From NCBI GenBank assembly GCA_026008535.1, contig BRKX01000011.1:18670001-18734000 (forward strand): 64,000 nucleotides of DNA. Reading direction: 5' to 3'. Positions 24,000-35,218 of the stretch are shown piece by piece. This DNA comes from Perilla frutescens (lineage: Eukaryota; Streptophyta; Magnoliopsida; Lamiales; Lamiaceae). The notes under the pieces are model-generated. The model was not told where the DNA came from, ran no database searches, and worked only from the letters and a program-made list of their open reading frames with translations. Position 1 is the stretch's first letter. Every line of letters starts with the position of its first letter. Made by a program: the position numbers and the translations under genes.

Positions 24000-26394
24000 T
24001 TGGCCGCCGAAGAAAGAACTTTGAGACAGTTAGTCTTTCCGACTAACATGAATCTTCGCCCAATGAGCATTACGATCCCAGCAGTCACGCAGACTTGGGA
24101 TCTGCAAGAAAGCTTTATCCAAATCTTGCCTAAATTTCATGGGATGGCTGGAGAGGACCCTCAAAGGCATTTGCAAGATTTCGAGATGGTTTTGCCAAAC
24201 TCAACCATCAGATCATAGAAGGTAAGAATATGTTCGACTAGTTTCGTTCCCTTTTACTCTACAGGATAGGGCACGAGACTGGTTGTACAGTCTGCCAACT
24301 GGTAGTGTGACCACATGGGGGGAAGTTCAACAAAAAAAATTTAGAGAAGTATTTCCCAGCTTCCAGAGTACAGGAGATTAGAAGAAGGATCAGAAGTCTG
24401 AAAATAGGCATGAACGAGAGTTTCTATGATTACTGGGACCGTTTCCAGAATATGCTGGCAAAATGCCCACAGCACCAAATAACTGATCATAATCTGATCC
24501 AACACTTTGTTGGAGGTTTGAGGTCACATGAGAGGACGGTTGTTAATGCATCTTGTGGAAGGTCCATATTAAACAAGTGACCAACTGAAGCTTTTAGAAT
24601 TCTGACCGAGATGGCTGAAGATAACTGAGATTTTGGTGGAGAGGGCACAAGAAATGTAAATGCGTTTGGGAAATCATCCAATGATGAGAGCATGATTGAA
24701 AAGCTATGTGAACGAATTGGAAAGACTGTGATGCACTGTTTATTATGCACTAAACTGCAACTAACACAGGACAATGCAATATAGCAAACGAATCGAGTAT
24801 CGTATCCACAGGGACTGATTATTTGACAATACTTAGTACTAAGCTAACAACTCTCTATTATCCAGACTACCAATTTATGAGTTTACTAAAACTAGGCACG
24901 AATTTAAATAAAATAAAAGAACAGAAATAGAACCAAATAACACAAGTAAATAAACTAAGCAAATAATCAAACTCAAACAATTAATGAAATACTAATCCTA
25001 GGGAATGCAGCACACATGTATCCACTATGATTCAATTTAATCCTAATCTTTCCCAATTTTAATCTGATTAAAGGTGAGGAATCAGAAATATATCTACCTA
25101 TCTCCGCCAGATCTCAAGGTAGAAGTAGATTAACAAACAACCTATTACTTTCGTCTCTAGGTTAATTTACTAACTCCCGATAGAACCACAGATTTAAATT
25201 CCCTTACAGATTCCTTAGAACGTGTATCAAATTATTCAATTAATCCCACTAATTAATTATCTCCGCCAGGACTCAAATTAACTAGCTAGCATGCATCAAT
25301 TGTGATCAGTAATTAAGCATGAAATCAAAAGCTCTTGAATATTTGAACGCAATAATCGGAAGGGAAAAATAACAAGATTAAATTAAATACATAGCTTCAA
25401 TCATGCTTTGCAAACCCTAGAATTAACAAAAGACTACCCACGCATAATTAAAACCACAGAAATAATAGAAATAACAATAAACATTGACATAAAATAAATG
25501 TGCAATAGAATAGAAAAACCGGAATGACGATTCGTTGAATAAAACTTGAATTCTTCTTTCTTGAATGTTCACAGCAAACCTCGAAAGTAAAATAAGTTTG
25601 GAACTCTAAAATAATGAATAAAGTGTCCCTGAAAAACATCCAAAGAAGTCCTATTTATACTAGGTATCGAAAATCCGGGCCGAAAGATGAGTTCGTGGGC
25701 CGAAAATGCGTCCCGGGGGCCAAAAACATCGATCCCGCCGACCCGTAAGTGAAGACCCGCCGACCGGCGGCCCCCACCTGCCGATCGGCGGCCAAAATAG
25801 TGAAAACCGCCGTTCTGGCCGCCGGTCGGCGGGTTGGCCGGCAGCTCCGCGCGCCTCCACTATTTCGCTCCGTTCTCCTTCGTTTCTCGTCCGATTGATC
25901 CGATTCAAGTTGCGTTGAGACCCTCTCTTGATCCTCTATATTTCTAGCAACTTTCATCCTTGAATTGGATCTTGGATAAATCCAAAATTCAGCTCAAACT
26001 TGCACAAGAAACACCAAAACATCAAATAGCCCATGGAAACTCGAAACTAGTATAAAAACTCAACAAACGCATGCATTAATCTTCGAATATGATCTATATA
26101 ACTCCTCAAATGCATGTAAAAGCCATGTTTATCAGACTGTTATAATATCAATCACAGGAAGAAATCCCAGACCTTGTGGGGTGTGTAAAAGTGTGCTTCA
26201 TTTTATCGTCGAATGCCCAATGCAGGAGGAGATACAATAAGTTAATGTTGTGGAAGGGCACAACAACTATTAGTGGAGATATGATCCTCACTCTGAAACA
26301 TATAATTCAGGTTGGCAAGACCATGATGACTTCAGATGGAGAAGGCCTGAAGATGTTCTACCCATGCAACCTCCACCACCAGAAGAAAAAATAA
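24000..26394 (+). pseudogene. Athila-type gag remnant with zinc knuckle
   Basis: The start shows the gag signature FHGMAGEDPQRHLQDFE (24130s-24180s). After a deletion and a frame change come PFTLQDRARDWLYSLPTGS, then ESFYDYWDRFQNMLAKCP and LIQHFVGGL. Beyond the nested solo LTR (24729-26134) the same frame resumes into a CCHC zinc knuckle, C-x2-C-x4-H-x4-C, at 26175-26216. At least one frameshift near the A-run at ~24330 and two in-frame stops destroy the gene. Gag would package element RNA; this one cannot be made intact. Confidence 0.8.
24729..26134 (-). mobile_element. Solo LTR (Athila/Tat-like family) inserted in gag, TSD GACTG
   Basis: A 1,406-bp segment beginning TGATGCACTG and ending GTTTATCA, flanked by GACTG at 24724-24728 and 26135-26139. 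Read on the minus strand it starts TGATAAAC and near its end has CCTGTGGATACG, the same architecture as the host element's own LTR. It is therefore a related LTR in opposite orientation. It contains a GC-rich island (about 25670-25865) in an otherwise AT-rich LTR. The ORFs at 25655-25957 come from that island and are not genes. Confidence 0.85.
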
Positions 26395-27089
26395 GATCGA
26401 GGTTGGAAGAGTTAGTCCAAGCCTTGGCAGAAGAAAACATGAAGGTTGCGCAAGAGAATAAAAAATTTAAGCAAGAGACAAGAGTAAGCTTTGCACATAT
26501 GAGCAAACAAATTGCTCAATTAACCCAAACGGTTCACATATTGGAAATAAAAAGTGGTAAACTTCCGTGCCAAGTGGAGAACACTCATGAACAAGTTAAT
26601 GTTGTGACCTTGAAGAGTGTGAAGGAGTTACCCGAAGTGGCCCGCTCAGCTGAAATGAAAAATGATGTGCCCACAATGAGAGAACAATCATCAGAGAATG
26701 GGGTACCAGACGTCAGTCAACCTGCTATGGAGCCCATTCGAGAGAAACAGAAAATTGCAAGAAAACCTCCTTTTCCAGGTAGATTGGCACAAAATAGGAA
26801 GGAAGAAGAGATGGGAGAGATGTTGAAAGTCTTCCGCAAAGTGGAAATCAATATTCTACTAATTGAATCCATAAAACAAGTTCCACGATATGCCCATTTT
26901 CTGAAAAAGTTCTGCAACGGAAAGGTATGGTTTAAAGATAATGCTAAGTTTCTTGTGGGAGAGAATGTGTCAGCTGTAATTCAGAAGAAGATGCCAAAAA
27001 AGTGTGTTGATCCAGACATATTCACAATACCGTGCATCATTGGAGATAAAAAGGTCAAAAAGGCCATGCTAGATCTGGGGCATCAATAA
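26364..27089 (+). pseudogene. Gag C-terminus and protease N-terminal part (Athila-like)
   Basis: The 241-codon frame has a coiled-coil-like charged segment (residues ~10-60), a variable acidic linker, and then the Athila signature PPFPGRL (residues ~136-142). It continues through INILLIESIKQVPRYAHFLKKF, quoted here only in part, to CVDPDIFTIPCIIG and AMLDLG. The normal family sequence continues DLGAS into the aspartic-protease core. Here a single missing G at about 27077-27080 throws the frame off and gives TAA. The protease core continues, one frame over, in the next entry. Confidence 0.8.
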
Positions 27090-27094
27090 ACATC

Positions 27095-28102
27095 ATGCCC
27101 CTGTTAATTTTTAATGAATTGAAGTTGGGACCCCTGCAGCCAACTCGTGTGGTCATTCAGTTGGTAGACAGGTTGAATGTGTATCTCGATGGGCTAATCG
27201 AAGATGTTCTAGTTAAGGTGGACGAGATGATATTTCCAGTGGATTTCTATGTGCTTGATATGGGCACAACAACAATATCATCAGTTCTTTTGCTGGGGAG
27301 ACCTTTCATGAAAATAACTCGCACACAAATTGATGTTGACAAGGGCACACTGACGTGCGAATTTGCTGGAGAAAAGGTTACATTCAACATTTTTGAAGCC
27401 ATGAAGTACCCACCTGATATAGAAAATGTGGATTTTGTGGATCTCTTTGGTGCACCATCCCAGTCCACTCTTTCAGTAATGAGCAATCAAGAGCCTCTGG
27501 AATGGGCATTATGGAAAAGACTAGCTGATCGAGATGCCCTTAATGAAAATGATGGCATTCAAAATGCAGTTAAGATGCTTCATTCACTTAAGGATATGCC
27601 ACCAGGAGTAGTGGATTACAATATGCCCACAAGAAGCGATAGTAACAGAATGCTACCTTCTATTATGCCAACACCGAAGCTGGAACACAAGGCACGATGG
27701 GCACTTCAGAAGTTGAACATGGACAAGAATGCAGCCAGGCATTTTAAAAAATTTCAAATTCAAGAGCTGAAAGATATGAGAATGGAAGCCTATGATAATG
27801 TTGTGCTTTACAGGGAAAAAATGAAGGGGCTTCATGATCAAGTGATTAGAAGAAAGAGATTCTTCCCTGGGCAGCAAGTGCTTTTGTACCATTTAAAGTT
27901 CAAACTGATAGGAGGAAGTCTAAAGACCAAACGGGTCGGGCCATTTGAAGTGCATACTGAATTTCCTAATGAGGTAATAGAAATGAAAAATCCAAAAATA
28001 GGAAGACATTTCAAAGTAAATGGGCCCAGACTGAAACCTTACCTGGGGCACATCGACTCTAAAGAAAGAGCAGTATGGCTCGCGGAGCCCAATAATATCT
28101 GA
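27095..28102 (+). pseudogene. Athila protease core fused in frame to integrase C-terminus
   Basis: A 335-codon open frame. Residues ~1-105 are the retropepsin-like region (IEDVLVKVDEMIFPVDFYVLD, LLGRPFM, DVDKGTLT, FNIFEAMK). Residues ~195-325 are the integrase C-terminal region (RWALQKLNMDKNAA, FQIQELKDMRMEAYDN, GQQVLLYHLKFKLI, GPFEV, KVNGPRLKPYLG). RT, RNase H and the integrase DDE core, normally over 1,000 residues, are absent between them, yet the frame stays open across the junction (~residues 106-195). No enzymatic activity is expected. It is either a chance in-frame deletion or a deletion derivative that spread in this form. Confidence 0.75.
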
Positions 28103-29388
28103 ACAGAGGAGTGTCGTGCCCACGACAGTAACTAGGGCGCTACTAAGAGACAACCCAGGTTTTATTTATTTTATTTCATTTTTTTAATTTATTAAATAAA
28201 ATTTCTAGTTAATTAAACTAGTTTAGATATAATTTTACACTTGTTTTGGATAAGATATGTGTTTGCAGGTTAAGATAAGGGGAGAGAAAGTAAGAAATAA
28301 AGAGAATCCCTTGGAAGTAAGGATTTGGAACAGGGCACTCTGAAGAGATGAGGAATCTGCCAACTGGAAGGGCACAACAAGGTGACAGTGCGATTGTTGT
28401 GATCATAGGAAAGCTAAGTGCAATAAAAAAATACCTTATTCTAGTTTGATACCGGTTTGGTACGCATGGAGAAAGACCTTATTGCTTACTTCAAACATTT
28501 TGGGTTTACCTAACCAGCACCAGCGACCGAGTAACCTGGTTCTGTTCTTTTTGTTAGATTAGGTTTTTGTTCTTATTTCAATTTTTTTAGAGTCGCCTCT
28601 ATTTTACCCACTTTGCCTCATGCAAAGTGTGTGGGTAAGGGCATTTCAGTTTGTCGTTATGTTTTCATGTTGAGACTTTTAAACACTTTTCCTCGCACAA
28701 AGTGTGTTGGTGGTCAGTTAGTTGAGTCAAGCATGCTTCTGTGAAGTTCGTGTGGCTAGTGTCTTTGATATATTCGAATTAATTGCTTTTTTAAAATCAG
28801 CATGCCCACAATAATATAGGGATGACGAAAGAGTTTAGCATGCCCTGGGAAGATTTGAGCCTAATGTTGTATGCCCATTTCACAGCTTTCTTTACTTCAT
28901 GTGTGTTAACATTCTGTACTTAGGAGTTCTAGAACTTGCCACTGTTCTGCTTGAAGCCTTGAAATTATTTATGCATATGTAGATGATATAGGTCATCTTT
29001 TGCTGAGCCATGGTGATATAAATTAACCCACCAACAACACAGCCTTGCAGCCCTTTTAACCCTATGAAATGCCCTGGCAGATTTTTTATTTGGGATGATA
29101 ATATATAGCCAGGGCATCACAAAAGCCTGAAAAACAGAAAAAAGAGAGAGGCATAATTGTTGGGGGATATATGTGAAAAGGCCAGAAAAAGATAGGGGGA
29201 ATAAAAAAAAAGAAAAAGAAAAAAAATATGATAAAAAGAAAAAAAAAAGAGAATAAATTCTCCCTAGTCTTAAGTGTTCAGAATGCCCAAATAAAGAAAT
29301 ATTTATTGTCCGAACAGGGCATAAGAGGGTAGTCGATTAAAAGAAAGAGAGAGAGATTGTACATGTAATAAATTTTCCTATTATGAAA
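28103..29388 (+). other. 3' non-coding region of the Athila-like element
   Basis: About 1.3 kb downstream of pol with no env-like frame. A purine-rich stretch (29140-29360) includes AAAGATAGGGGGAA near 29187-29202, which may be the old polypurine tract region. Its usual neighbour, the first 273 bp of the 3' LTR, is missing. Confidence 0.55.
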
Positions 29389-30681
29389 TGCCCACATTGC
29401 TCGTACAGACTCGACAACAGGCCAAAATGGGCATTCGTAGGAAACTCAAAATTATGTTGGAAGCTAGAGGCGTGAAGAATAGCTACATATCCGAATAATA
29501 GTTGGTGATAAGCTGGACTCCTAAGATGCATGGCAACTAAGAGATAAGCATAATCCCTAAAAAATAGGGATTTGATCGAGATAAGGCTTATCCAGACAGA
29601 TCAGGATGGGGCACGCCAGACCCGAAATCCAGTGAAGACCCCAATTTGTTGGGGAAACTTAAACTTGGAAATGTAACTACTTAAGCTAGTTTATTTTTTT
29701 CGGAATTAGGAAGCTTAGGAAGTCAGAAACATTGCTACAATTTTACTTTTCTGTATTTCATTTTCGTACACTGCTTAGGCAGCCACAAATGACCCAATAG
29801 GCCTTAAGCCATTGGGACTTAGGATTATGTTTATGTTTCTCATCGTTGGAGTTGAGATTTTTGCCTAATAAATTCGTAAGTTTTTATTTATATTATGTCT
29901 TTCATTTCTGCAATTTTAGTTATGTCTAGCCTGTTTGGCTAGATCTTTATTTCTGGTATTTGAACAATGAAAATGGTTTAAGTACAAATCTGAACTCGTG
30001 AGGCCGAAATGGGCATAGTAATGCATGATAGGTTTCTATCAATTCTTGAACCAGTTCCACGTGAGTGTGTGTCTAAAATGCCCAATGTGGCTGATCACTC
30101 GTTAGACATAGAGAGCACACCACTAATAATTGAATTGGCGAATCATGACTGTGTGTTGATTCATATAGTAATAAGGGAATCGAAGGGTTTTTGTGGGCAC
30201 ACGAGGAATCGGTAAACACAACATATATGTGTTAGTCTAGAGGCACAATGCTTCCTATCATTTACATCTCTTAGGGGAACCGGGGGTGGATGATAGGTTA
30301 GGGGTTTACTAGACGAGGAATCGCTTTTAAGCCTAAAATGAAAGGATGAATGAGGGGATGCAGAGAGAAATCTGATCCCTATAACTGGGTGACTTATTCG
30401 TGTATGAAAATCGGTGTGCCCATGATCGAGCAGTTTTATACTTAAACCAAATTCTAATTCAAATGTCAGAACCTTTTATTATTTGATATTGTCTTTAATT
30501 TTCTTTTGCATATTTACTTTCAATACAGTGATAGCACAAAAACCCCATTTTTGATTAGTGACTTGAAGGTGGAATCACATCAACTCTCTGTGGGATCGAT
30601 CTGTACTCGCAAGCTAGCTACGCTCACTGTGGGCACAGAAGCATTACAAATTTATTTTGAGCACGAAACGACCGCGCGTCA
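29389..30681 (+). repeat. 3' LTR of the Athila-like element, 5'-truncated
   Basis: 1,293 bp aligning with 22444-23736; the ends match and the lengths are equal. It ends CGCGCGTCA. The first 273 bp present in the 5' LTR are absent. Confidence 0.8.
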
Positions 30682-31762
30682 GTGTCATCACATAACTCGA
30701 TAATAAAATATAGAGAGAATAATCAGGACAAAATCACATAAAACCCCACATTCACCTTGACTCGGATATAAATTCATTAAATCATGCGCACTTCCTATAA
30801 ATTATTTATCTTAAATTAGTACAGTGCATAATGTAAGAAAATTATGCATGAGATTAATCTATGATGCATGCTTAAATTTTAACTAGATGATCTTCCTAAT
30901 ATTTGCGTAAAAACATAACGCGACTTAAAGAAATCAATGCATGGCTTAAACTTGCTAATTAAATTGCTATGAAATTTACGTACATGTGATTTAGCCAAAA
31001 CAAAGATTGATGTCAAGGCATTAATTCACACCCCACGGCCCACTCTCAATCTCGAAAAAAGCCCACATATTTCTTAATCAACATTAAGGCCCAAACCTAT
31101 CTTTATTACTTTCTTTTATAAAAAATCTGCATAGATCTCGCTCTCTCACGCATCACGTCTTCTCCATGGCAAGATACCCACAGCAACCATTCCCCCTCTT
31201 TAACTCATGGGTGCAGGCAGTAAGACAATGAATCGAAAACCAACCACCCTGCAAAACAAAAGATTAGAAGGAACAACAATGACAACGAATACACCCTTTC
31301 TTCTCTACATTAATCACGGCAGCAACAGTCACCAACTAGACGGTGGCGGCACTCCTAAATCGGGTTCGCCTGCACACTACACCACCACGACAGATACATC
31401 CCTTTCACCGTTGCTCTTCTCGACGTCCCAGTCACCACCACCCTCCTCTATCTCATCTCAAAATACCGAAACTCCCCCCCCCACAACAATGCAATGCATG
31501 CGATGCATGAAGAAACAAATGTAAAAAAAAAATGAATCATACAGATATCTACATCTACATACCTTGCTGCAACTCCTCACAACCAAAGCTCCTAGGTGAT
31601 CTCTATGAATTTTATTCTTTTGCGGCGTGGGAAACAAAGAAAATAGGACCCTCTATTTATACTAGTTTTCTTAGGGCTGGAAACGTGGGAGAGAAGAGAT
31701 CTCATGGTTATCTCTATCGGCTGATTGAAAGGGATAGACTTGAGATTTGAATTTTTAAGGTG

Positions 31763-31927
31763 TTAACTTATCGAAAAGAAAAAAAACGTGGGAAGAAAAA
31801 AATGGAAGAATAAGAGAAAAACTCTAGATTTTGGGCTCCAAAAGTTAACTTATCGAAAAGAAAAAAAAACGTGGGAAGAAAAAAATGGAAGAATAAGAGA
31901 AAAACTCTAGATTTTGGGCTCCAAAAA
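31763..31927. repeat. 82-bp tandem duplication in the solo LTR
   Basis: Two almost identical copies start at 31763 and 31845 (TTAACTTATCGAAAAG ... TTTTGGGCTCCAAAA), differing by one A in a run. Confidence 0.9.
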
Positions 31928-32202
31928 GAATTATTTATTTGGGCTTGAAAGGACTTGGACTCCAATTAATAAAATAGGCTAGAGAAATAAATCTTAATCC
32001 ATTAAGCACTCCAAATAAATGCATGCTCATGATATGATATAACCATGCCATAAAATAAATTCATGCTTTGAAAATCATATAAATTACTTAGGCGCGATTT
32101 ATTAGACTTAATCAATTAATATCACACATAAATAAAATTCATAAAACATTTTTTAGAAAAGATGTAGCAATTTGAATATAATTAGAAAACTGGGTCGCTA
32201 CA

Positions 32203-32829
32203 TATATATATATATATAGTCTCATATTTATATAATTAATTATGTTCAAATCTTTTGGGGATTTTATACCGAGCCATTAATCATCAATTTATAAAGAGGT
32301 TGCTATATACACTATTATGTTTTCTAAATACACACATTTACTAATTAAATACACCATCATCTTTAAAAATAAATAATTGTTTTTCTTCATAAACCACTCT
32401 CTTTTTCAATAGTACCCTTCAATTAAAAAATCGATTTAAATTAATTAAAAAGGAAAAAAGATATGGAGAAGAAGAGCAGTCGTTGCACTTGCGCCATAAT
32501 GATCATCTTCTTTCTACTCAATACACAATGTTTTTTTGAACCAAAGTGTGGCAATATGCATGAAGAAAGGGGACTTTGGCAATGAAGGGTGAGCCGGCGA
32601 GGAGGAGAATGTGAATGATGGAAAAGATAGCAGAAGGGGGCTAGGCGGGGGTGGAGGTTTGCATAAAATAAGAAGATGGTTTGCAACCCTACAGAAATGG
32701 TGAATGGATTTTTTTTACTAAAATATTTTTAATTAGTGAAACAACTTCCTCTTTTTAATTTAAAATGATATTTAAGAAAATTAGTAATTATTTCTTTTTG
32801 AATTAAATTTAATAGTGGTATATATATAG
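32203..32829. other. AT-rich intergenic gap between two retroelements, no gene
   Basis: It starts in a TA-repeat. An 81-codon minus-strand ORF at 32441-32686 has no recognisable similarity. The outer arms (about 32300-32380 and 32740-32825) look weakly inverted and could be an old MITE, but I cannot support that firmly. Confidence 0.4.
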
Positions 32830-33550
32830 TGTGGAGGTTGGCCTAGTTGCCCTTTATTTATTTCAGGCCCAATTCATTTTATTTTTTCCCAGACCATCTG
32901 TGAGCCCAATACCCTAACCCTACTTTGCTATATATAATTTCCTTAACCCTAAATTACCATAAGCTAATCTCTCCCTCTCTTATTAAAACCCCCACATTGT
33001 TTCACCTTCTCTTCAACCCTTATCTCTGAACCTAGCCGTGTGCTGAGCTCTGCAATACCTTCTCTCTGTTTCTTTGGCTAGAATCCTGTTCACCGGGTTT
33101 CTAAGTGGCTGTGAGTTGAGAGATATTGAGAGCCTAAGCCTATGAGAGTGAGATAGAGAGCTTCGAGCCCTAATCTCCACCTCAAATCCCCTTTGTGGTC
33201 TGTGTTTATTATCGCTGGAGTGCCGCGCCCTTGACGGGAAAGATCTTAGCCATTGTGTCCTTTAGACACCTCTTTCCCGATTCCAAATCTCTGATTTTTC
33301 ATTTTCTTTTACTTTACTTTCTGTTCTCTCATATCTCATGCTTTCTGCCTTGTTTTGCTGCTTGTTCTAACTCCAATACTTTGCAGATCTTTATCCCTAA
33401 AGAAGTCTGTGAAGAAAGCAAACTCTAAGACTCTCTAAAGACCTAAACAAGCAAGATTGAGAACTCTAGTTGCTTGAGCAATAGTGAGGGTGAACCGCAA
33501 GGGTCGGGAACCAAGAAGATGAACCCCCGGCTAGGCACAATACCTAATAG
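32830..33550 (+). repeat. 5' LTR of the Tork-like element
   Basis: 721 bp, closely similar to 55626-56343 with small indels and scattered substitutions. TG start; the terminal CA is decayed to TA. Confidence 0.9.
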
Positions 33551-33551
33551 T

Positions 33552-33563
33552 GATATCAGAGCT
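33552..33563 (+). other. Primer binding site of the Tork-like element
   Basis: TGATATCAGAGC, one G-to-A change from the iMet-tRNA site TGGTATCAGAGC, one base after the LTR. Confidence 0.8.
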
Positions 33564-34352
33564 ATGGGGACCTAGCCAGGGGCACCCTCCGACCCTCATT
33601 CACCTCACCCACCGCCGGTAAGGGCTGTCCTAATTCACCCCTGACGGGCAAGGTGTTTTAGGTTAGTCCGGCCTCTCTCCTACCTGGGAGAGTTTGCTCT
33701 GGTATAATTCTGAAACCCTAGCTCCTCTGTTTGGTATCTTGCGATCCTTTTATCTACTTCCGCATATTTCTGGTTCTGGTATACTTTCTCTTGTGATTCA
33801 TTAGTATTCAACGCCATTTCTAATCCTAGCTTACGGTCCAGTTCATTTGGGTTCCCCTTTGGGTCTCCTCGTGCGAGTAGCCTGGATAGCTGGGTTAGTT
33901 AAGGGGTCTTTGAGAGTCTTTTTGGGTGTTTTCTGTGTTGTTGGGTGATTTCTGCTTGTGTGGCTTCTTGGCCTGGTGATATTCTTGATATTCTCTGCAT
34001 TGTGAGTGTATTAGATGTGGTTGGTGGTGAATATCTGGTGAAACTCCAAGTTTTGTGAGTTTCTGAGGAACTGACTCTGGAAAATGAGTCAGTTGTTGTT
34101 GAAACAAGTGTTGGGATTGTCTTGAGTGATTCCTTGCTCCATAGATAAATCTGTGCTGAGAATTGGGCTAGCCTCAGCACTTTATTCCCCGGGTGTACTT
34201 ATTTCTGTGTTTTGGAGGTCTTTTCTCCTTGTTCAGTGATTGCTCTACTGTGTGGTCTAGCCTTTTGGGCTCTGCAGTGGGTGCTCTGCTGTGTTTTCTG
34301 ATCTCTGTATTGGTGCCTTGTTATTCTGCTGCCTCTGTGCCTGCATTTCATC

Positions 34353-35204
34353 ATGAATAACCTGCATATGGTGCCTTTTAATGGCAGAGATGATTTTCAA
34401 GACTGGAAAACTAAAATTGAATACATTTTGACTAAAGAAAAGATCCACAAAGCTATTTTTACTAAAATTAATGATTCTGTGGATGATGAAAAATTGCATG
34501 ACATGAATTATAGTGCTAGAGCCACTATCTTGCTGAACTTGTGCAGTACTGTGGTCGGGAAAGTGTCTCATCATAAGTGTGCTAAGGATTTATGGGATAA
34601 TCTGATTTCTCTGTACACTGCTGCATCTGGAGAATCTGTTTGGTCTTTGCAAAACCAGTTTATATCTTTCCAAATGGATGACTCTAAGGATATTGATGCT
34701 AATAAGGATGATTTCTATAAACTGTTACAAGATTTGAAACTTGCTGGTGATGATTCCCTTAAAAAGTATGATCCTCAAATTTTGTTAGGGTCTACCCTGA
34801 ATCTTTTGCTGAAGTAAAGTCTGCTCTGAAATATGGTGGTTTTAAAGTAACTTGTGATATGATTGTTACTGGCTTAAAGGCAAAAGAAAGTGAAATGAAG
34901 AAAATGAAATCCCAGCCCCTGCATAATGAAATTATGTATGTTAACAAAAATAACAATAGAAAACCTCACCGTGGCTTTAATAAACCATTAAATCCTGAAA
35001 ATTGAAGTGTTTTGGCTGCTGAAAGACATAGAAGAGAAAGGTAACTAGATCATTATCAAAATCAGACTCAAAATCATACTCAAAATCAGTTTTTTGATCA
35101 AAAGCCTAGGAAAACATGCTGGAACTGTGCGAAACCTGACCATTTTTCTAATAGGTACAAGCAGCCTAAAAGGAACAAAAGTTTTGTGAATTATGAGCCT
35201 AAAT
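34353..35204 (+). pseudogene. Copia gag (Tork-like) with altered zinc knuckle
   Basis: The frame starts MNNLHMVPFNGRDDFQDWK, a typical Copia gag opening, and runs 154 codons to a frame break at ~34815. Downstream sequence keeps gag character in shifted frames to 35204. The CCHC knuckle at 35117-35158 reads C-x2-C-x4-H-x4-Y: the last metal ligand is Tyr (TAC), one G-to-A step from Cys. Gag would form virus-like particles and bind element RNA; this copy is not functional. Confidence 0.8.
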
Positions 35205-35218
35205 AGCATGCAAACAAT

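Larger units (their letters stand above)
22171..30681 (+). mobile_element. Athila-like Ty3/Gypsy retrotransposon, internally deleted
   Basis: The order is 5' LTR (22171-23736), PBS TGGCGCCGTTGC... (23741-23758), gag remnant, protease region fused to the integrase C-terminus, non-coding 3' region, and a truncated 3' LTR (29389-30681). The PBS and the gag/protease sequence are those of the Athila branch of non-chromodomain Gypsy elements. RT, RNase H and the integrase core are missing. GTGT flanks both ends (22167-22170 and 30682-30685), a four-base match only. A second solo LTR is inserted in gag. The words RTGCCC/GGGCAY are strongly over-represented throughout. Confidence 0.8.
21775..32202. 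mobile_element. Solo LTR (~1.9 kb) split by a nested Athila-like element
   Basis: The left part 21775-22170 begins TGTAATGTCCC and the right part 30686-32202 ends GGGTCGCTACA, giving one TG...CA LTR of ~1,913 bp once the nested element is removed. It sits in a TA-repeat, with TGTAT on the left and TATAT on the right as an imperfect target duplication. The right part holds an 82-bp tandem duplication. The short ORFs at 31207-31750 are not convincing genes. Orientation is uncertain because both termini resemble Gypsy LTR ends. Confidence 0.6.

Noticed and set aside
25655..25957. Overlapping Arg/Gly/Pro-rich ORFs on both strands
   Set aside because: They come from the GC-rich island of a solo LTR; three frames are open there because stop codons are rare at that composition.
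29386..29395. 29389 (TGCCCAC) and 22444 as the true LTR starts of the Athila-like element
   Set aside because: It would make both LTRs equal at 1,293 bp, but no polypurine tract precedes 29389 and the flanks do not give a target duplication. 22171 starts TGATAAG, like the related nested LTR, and has GTGT on both sides. I keep it as an alternative.
32441..32686. 81-codon minus-strand ORF between retroelements
   Set aside because: No similarity, no splice or promoter context, and phenylalanine/serine-rich as expected from AT-rich DNA.
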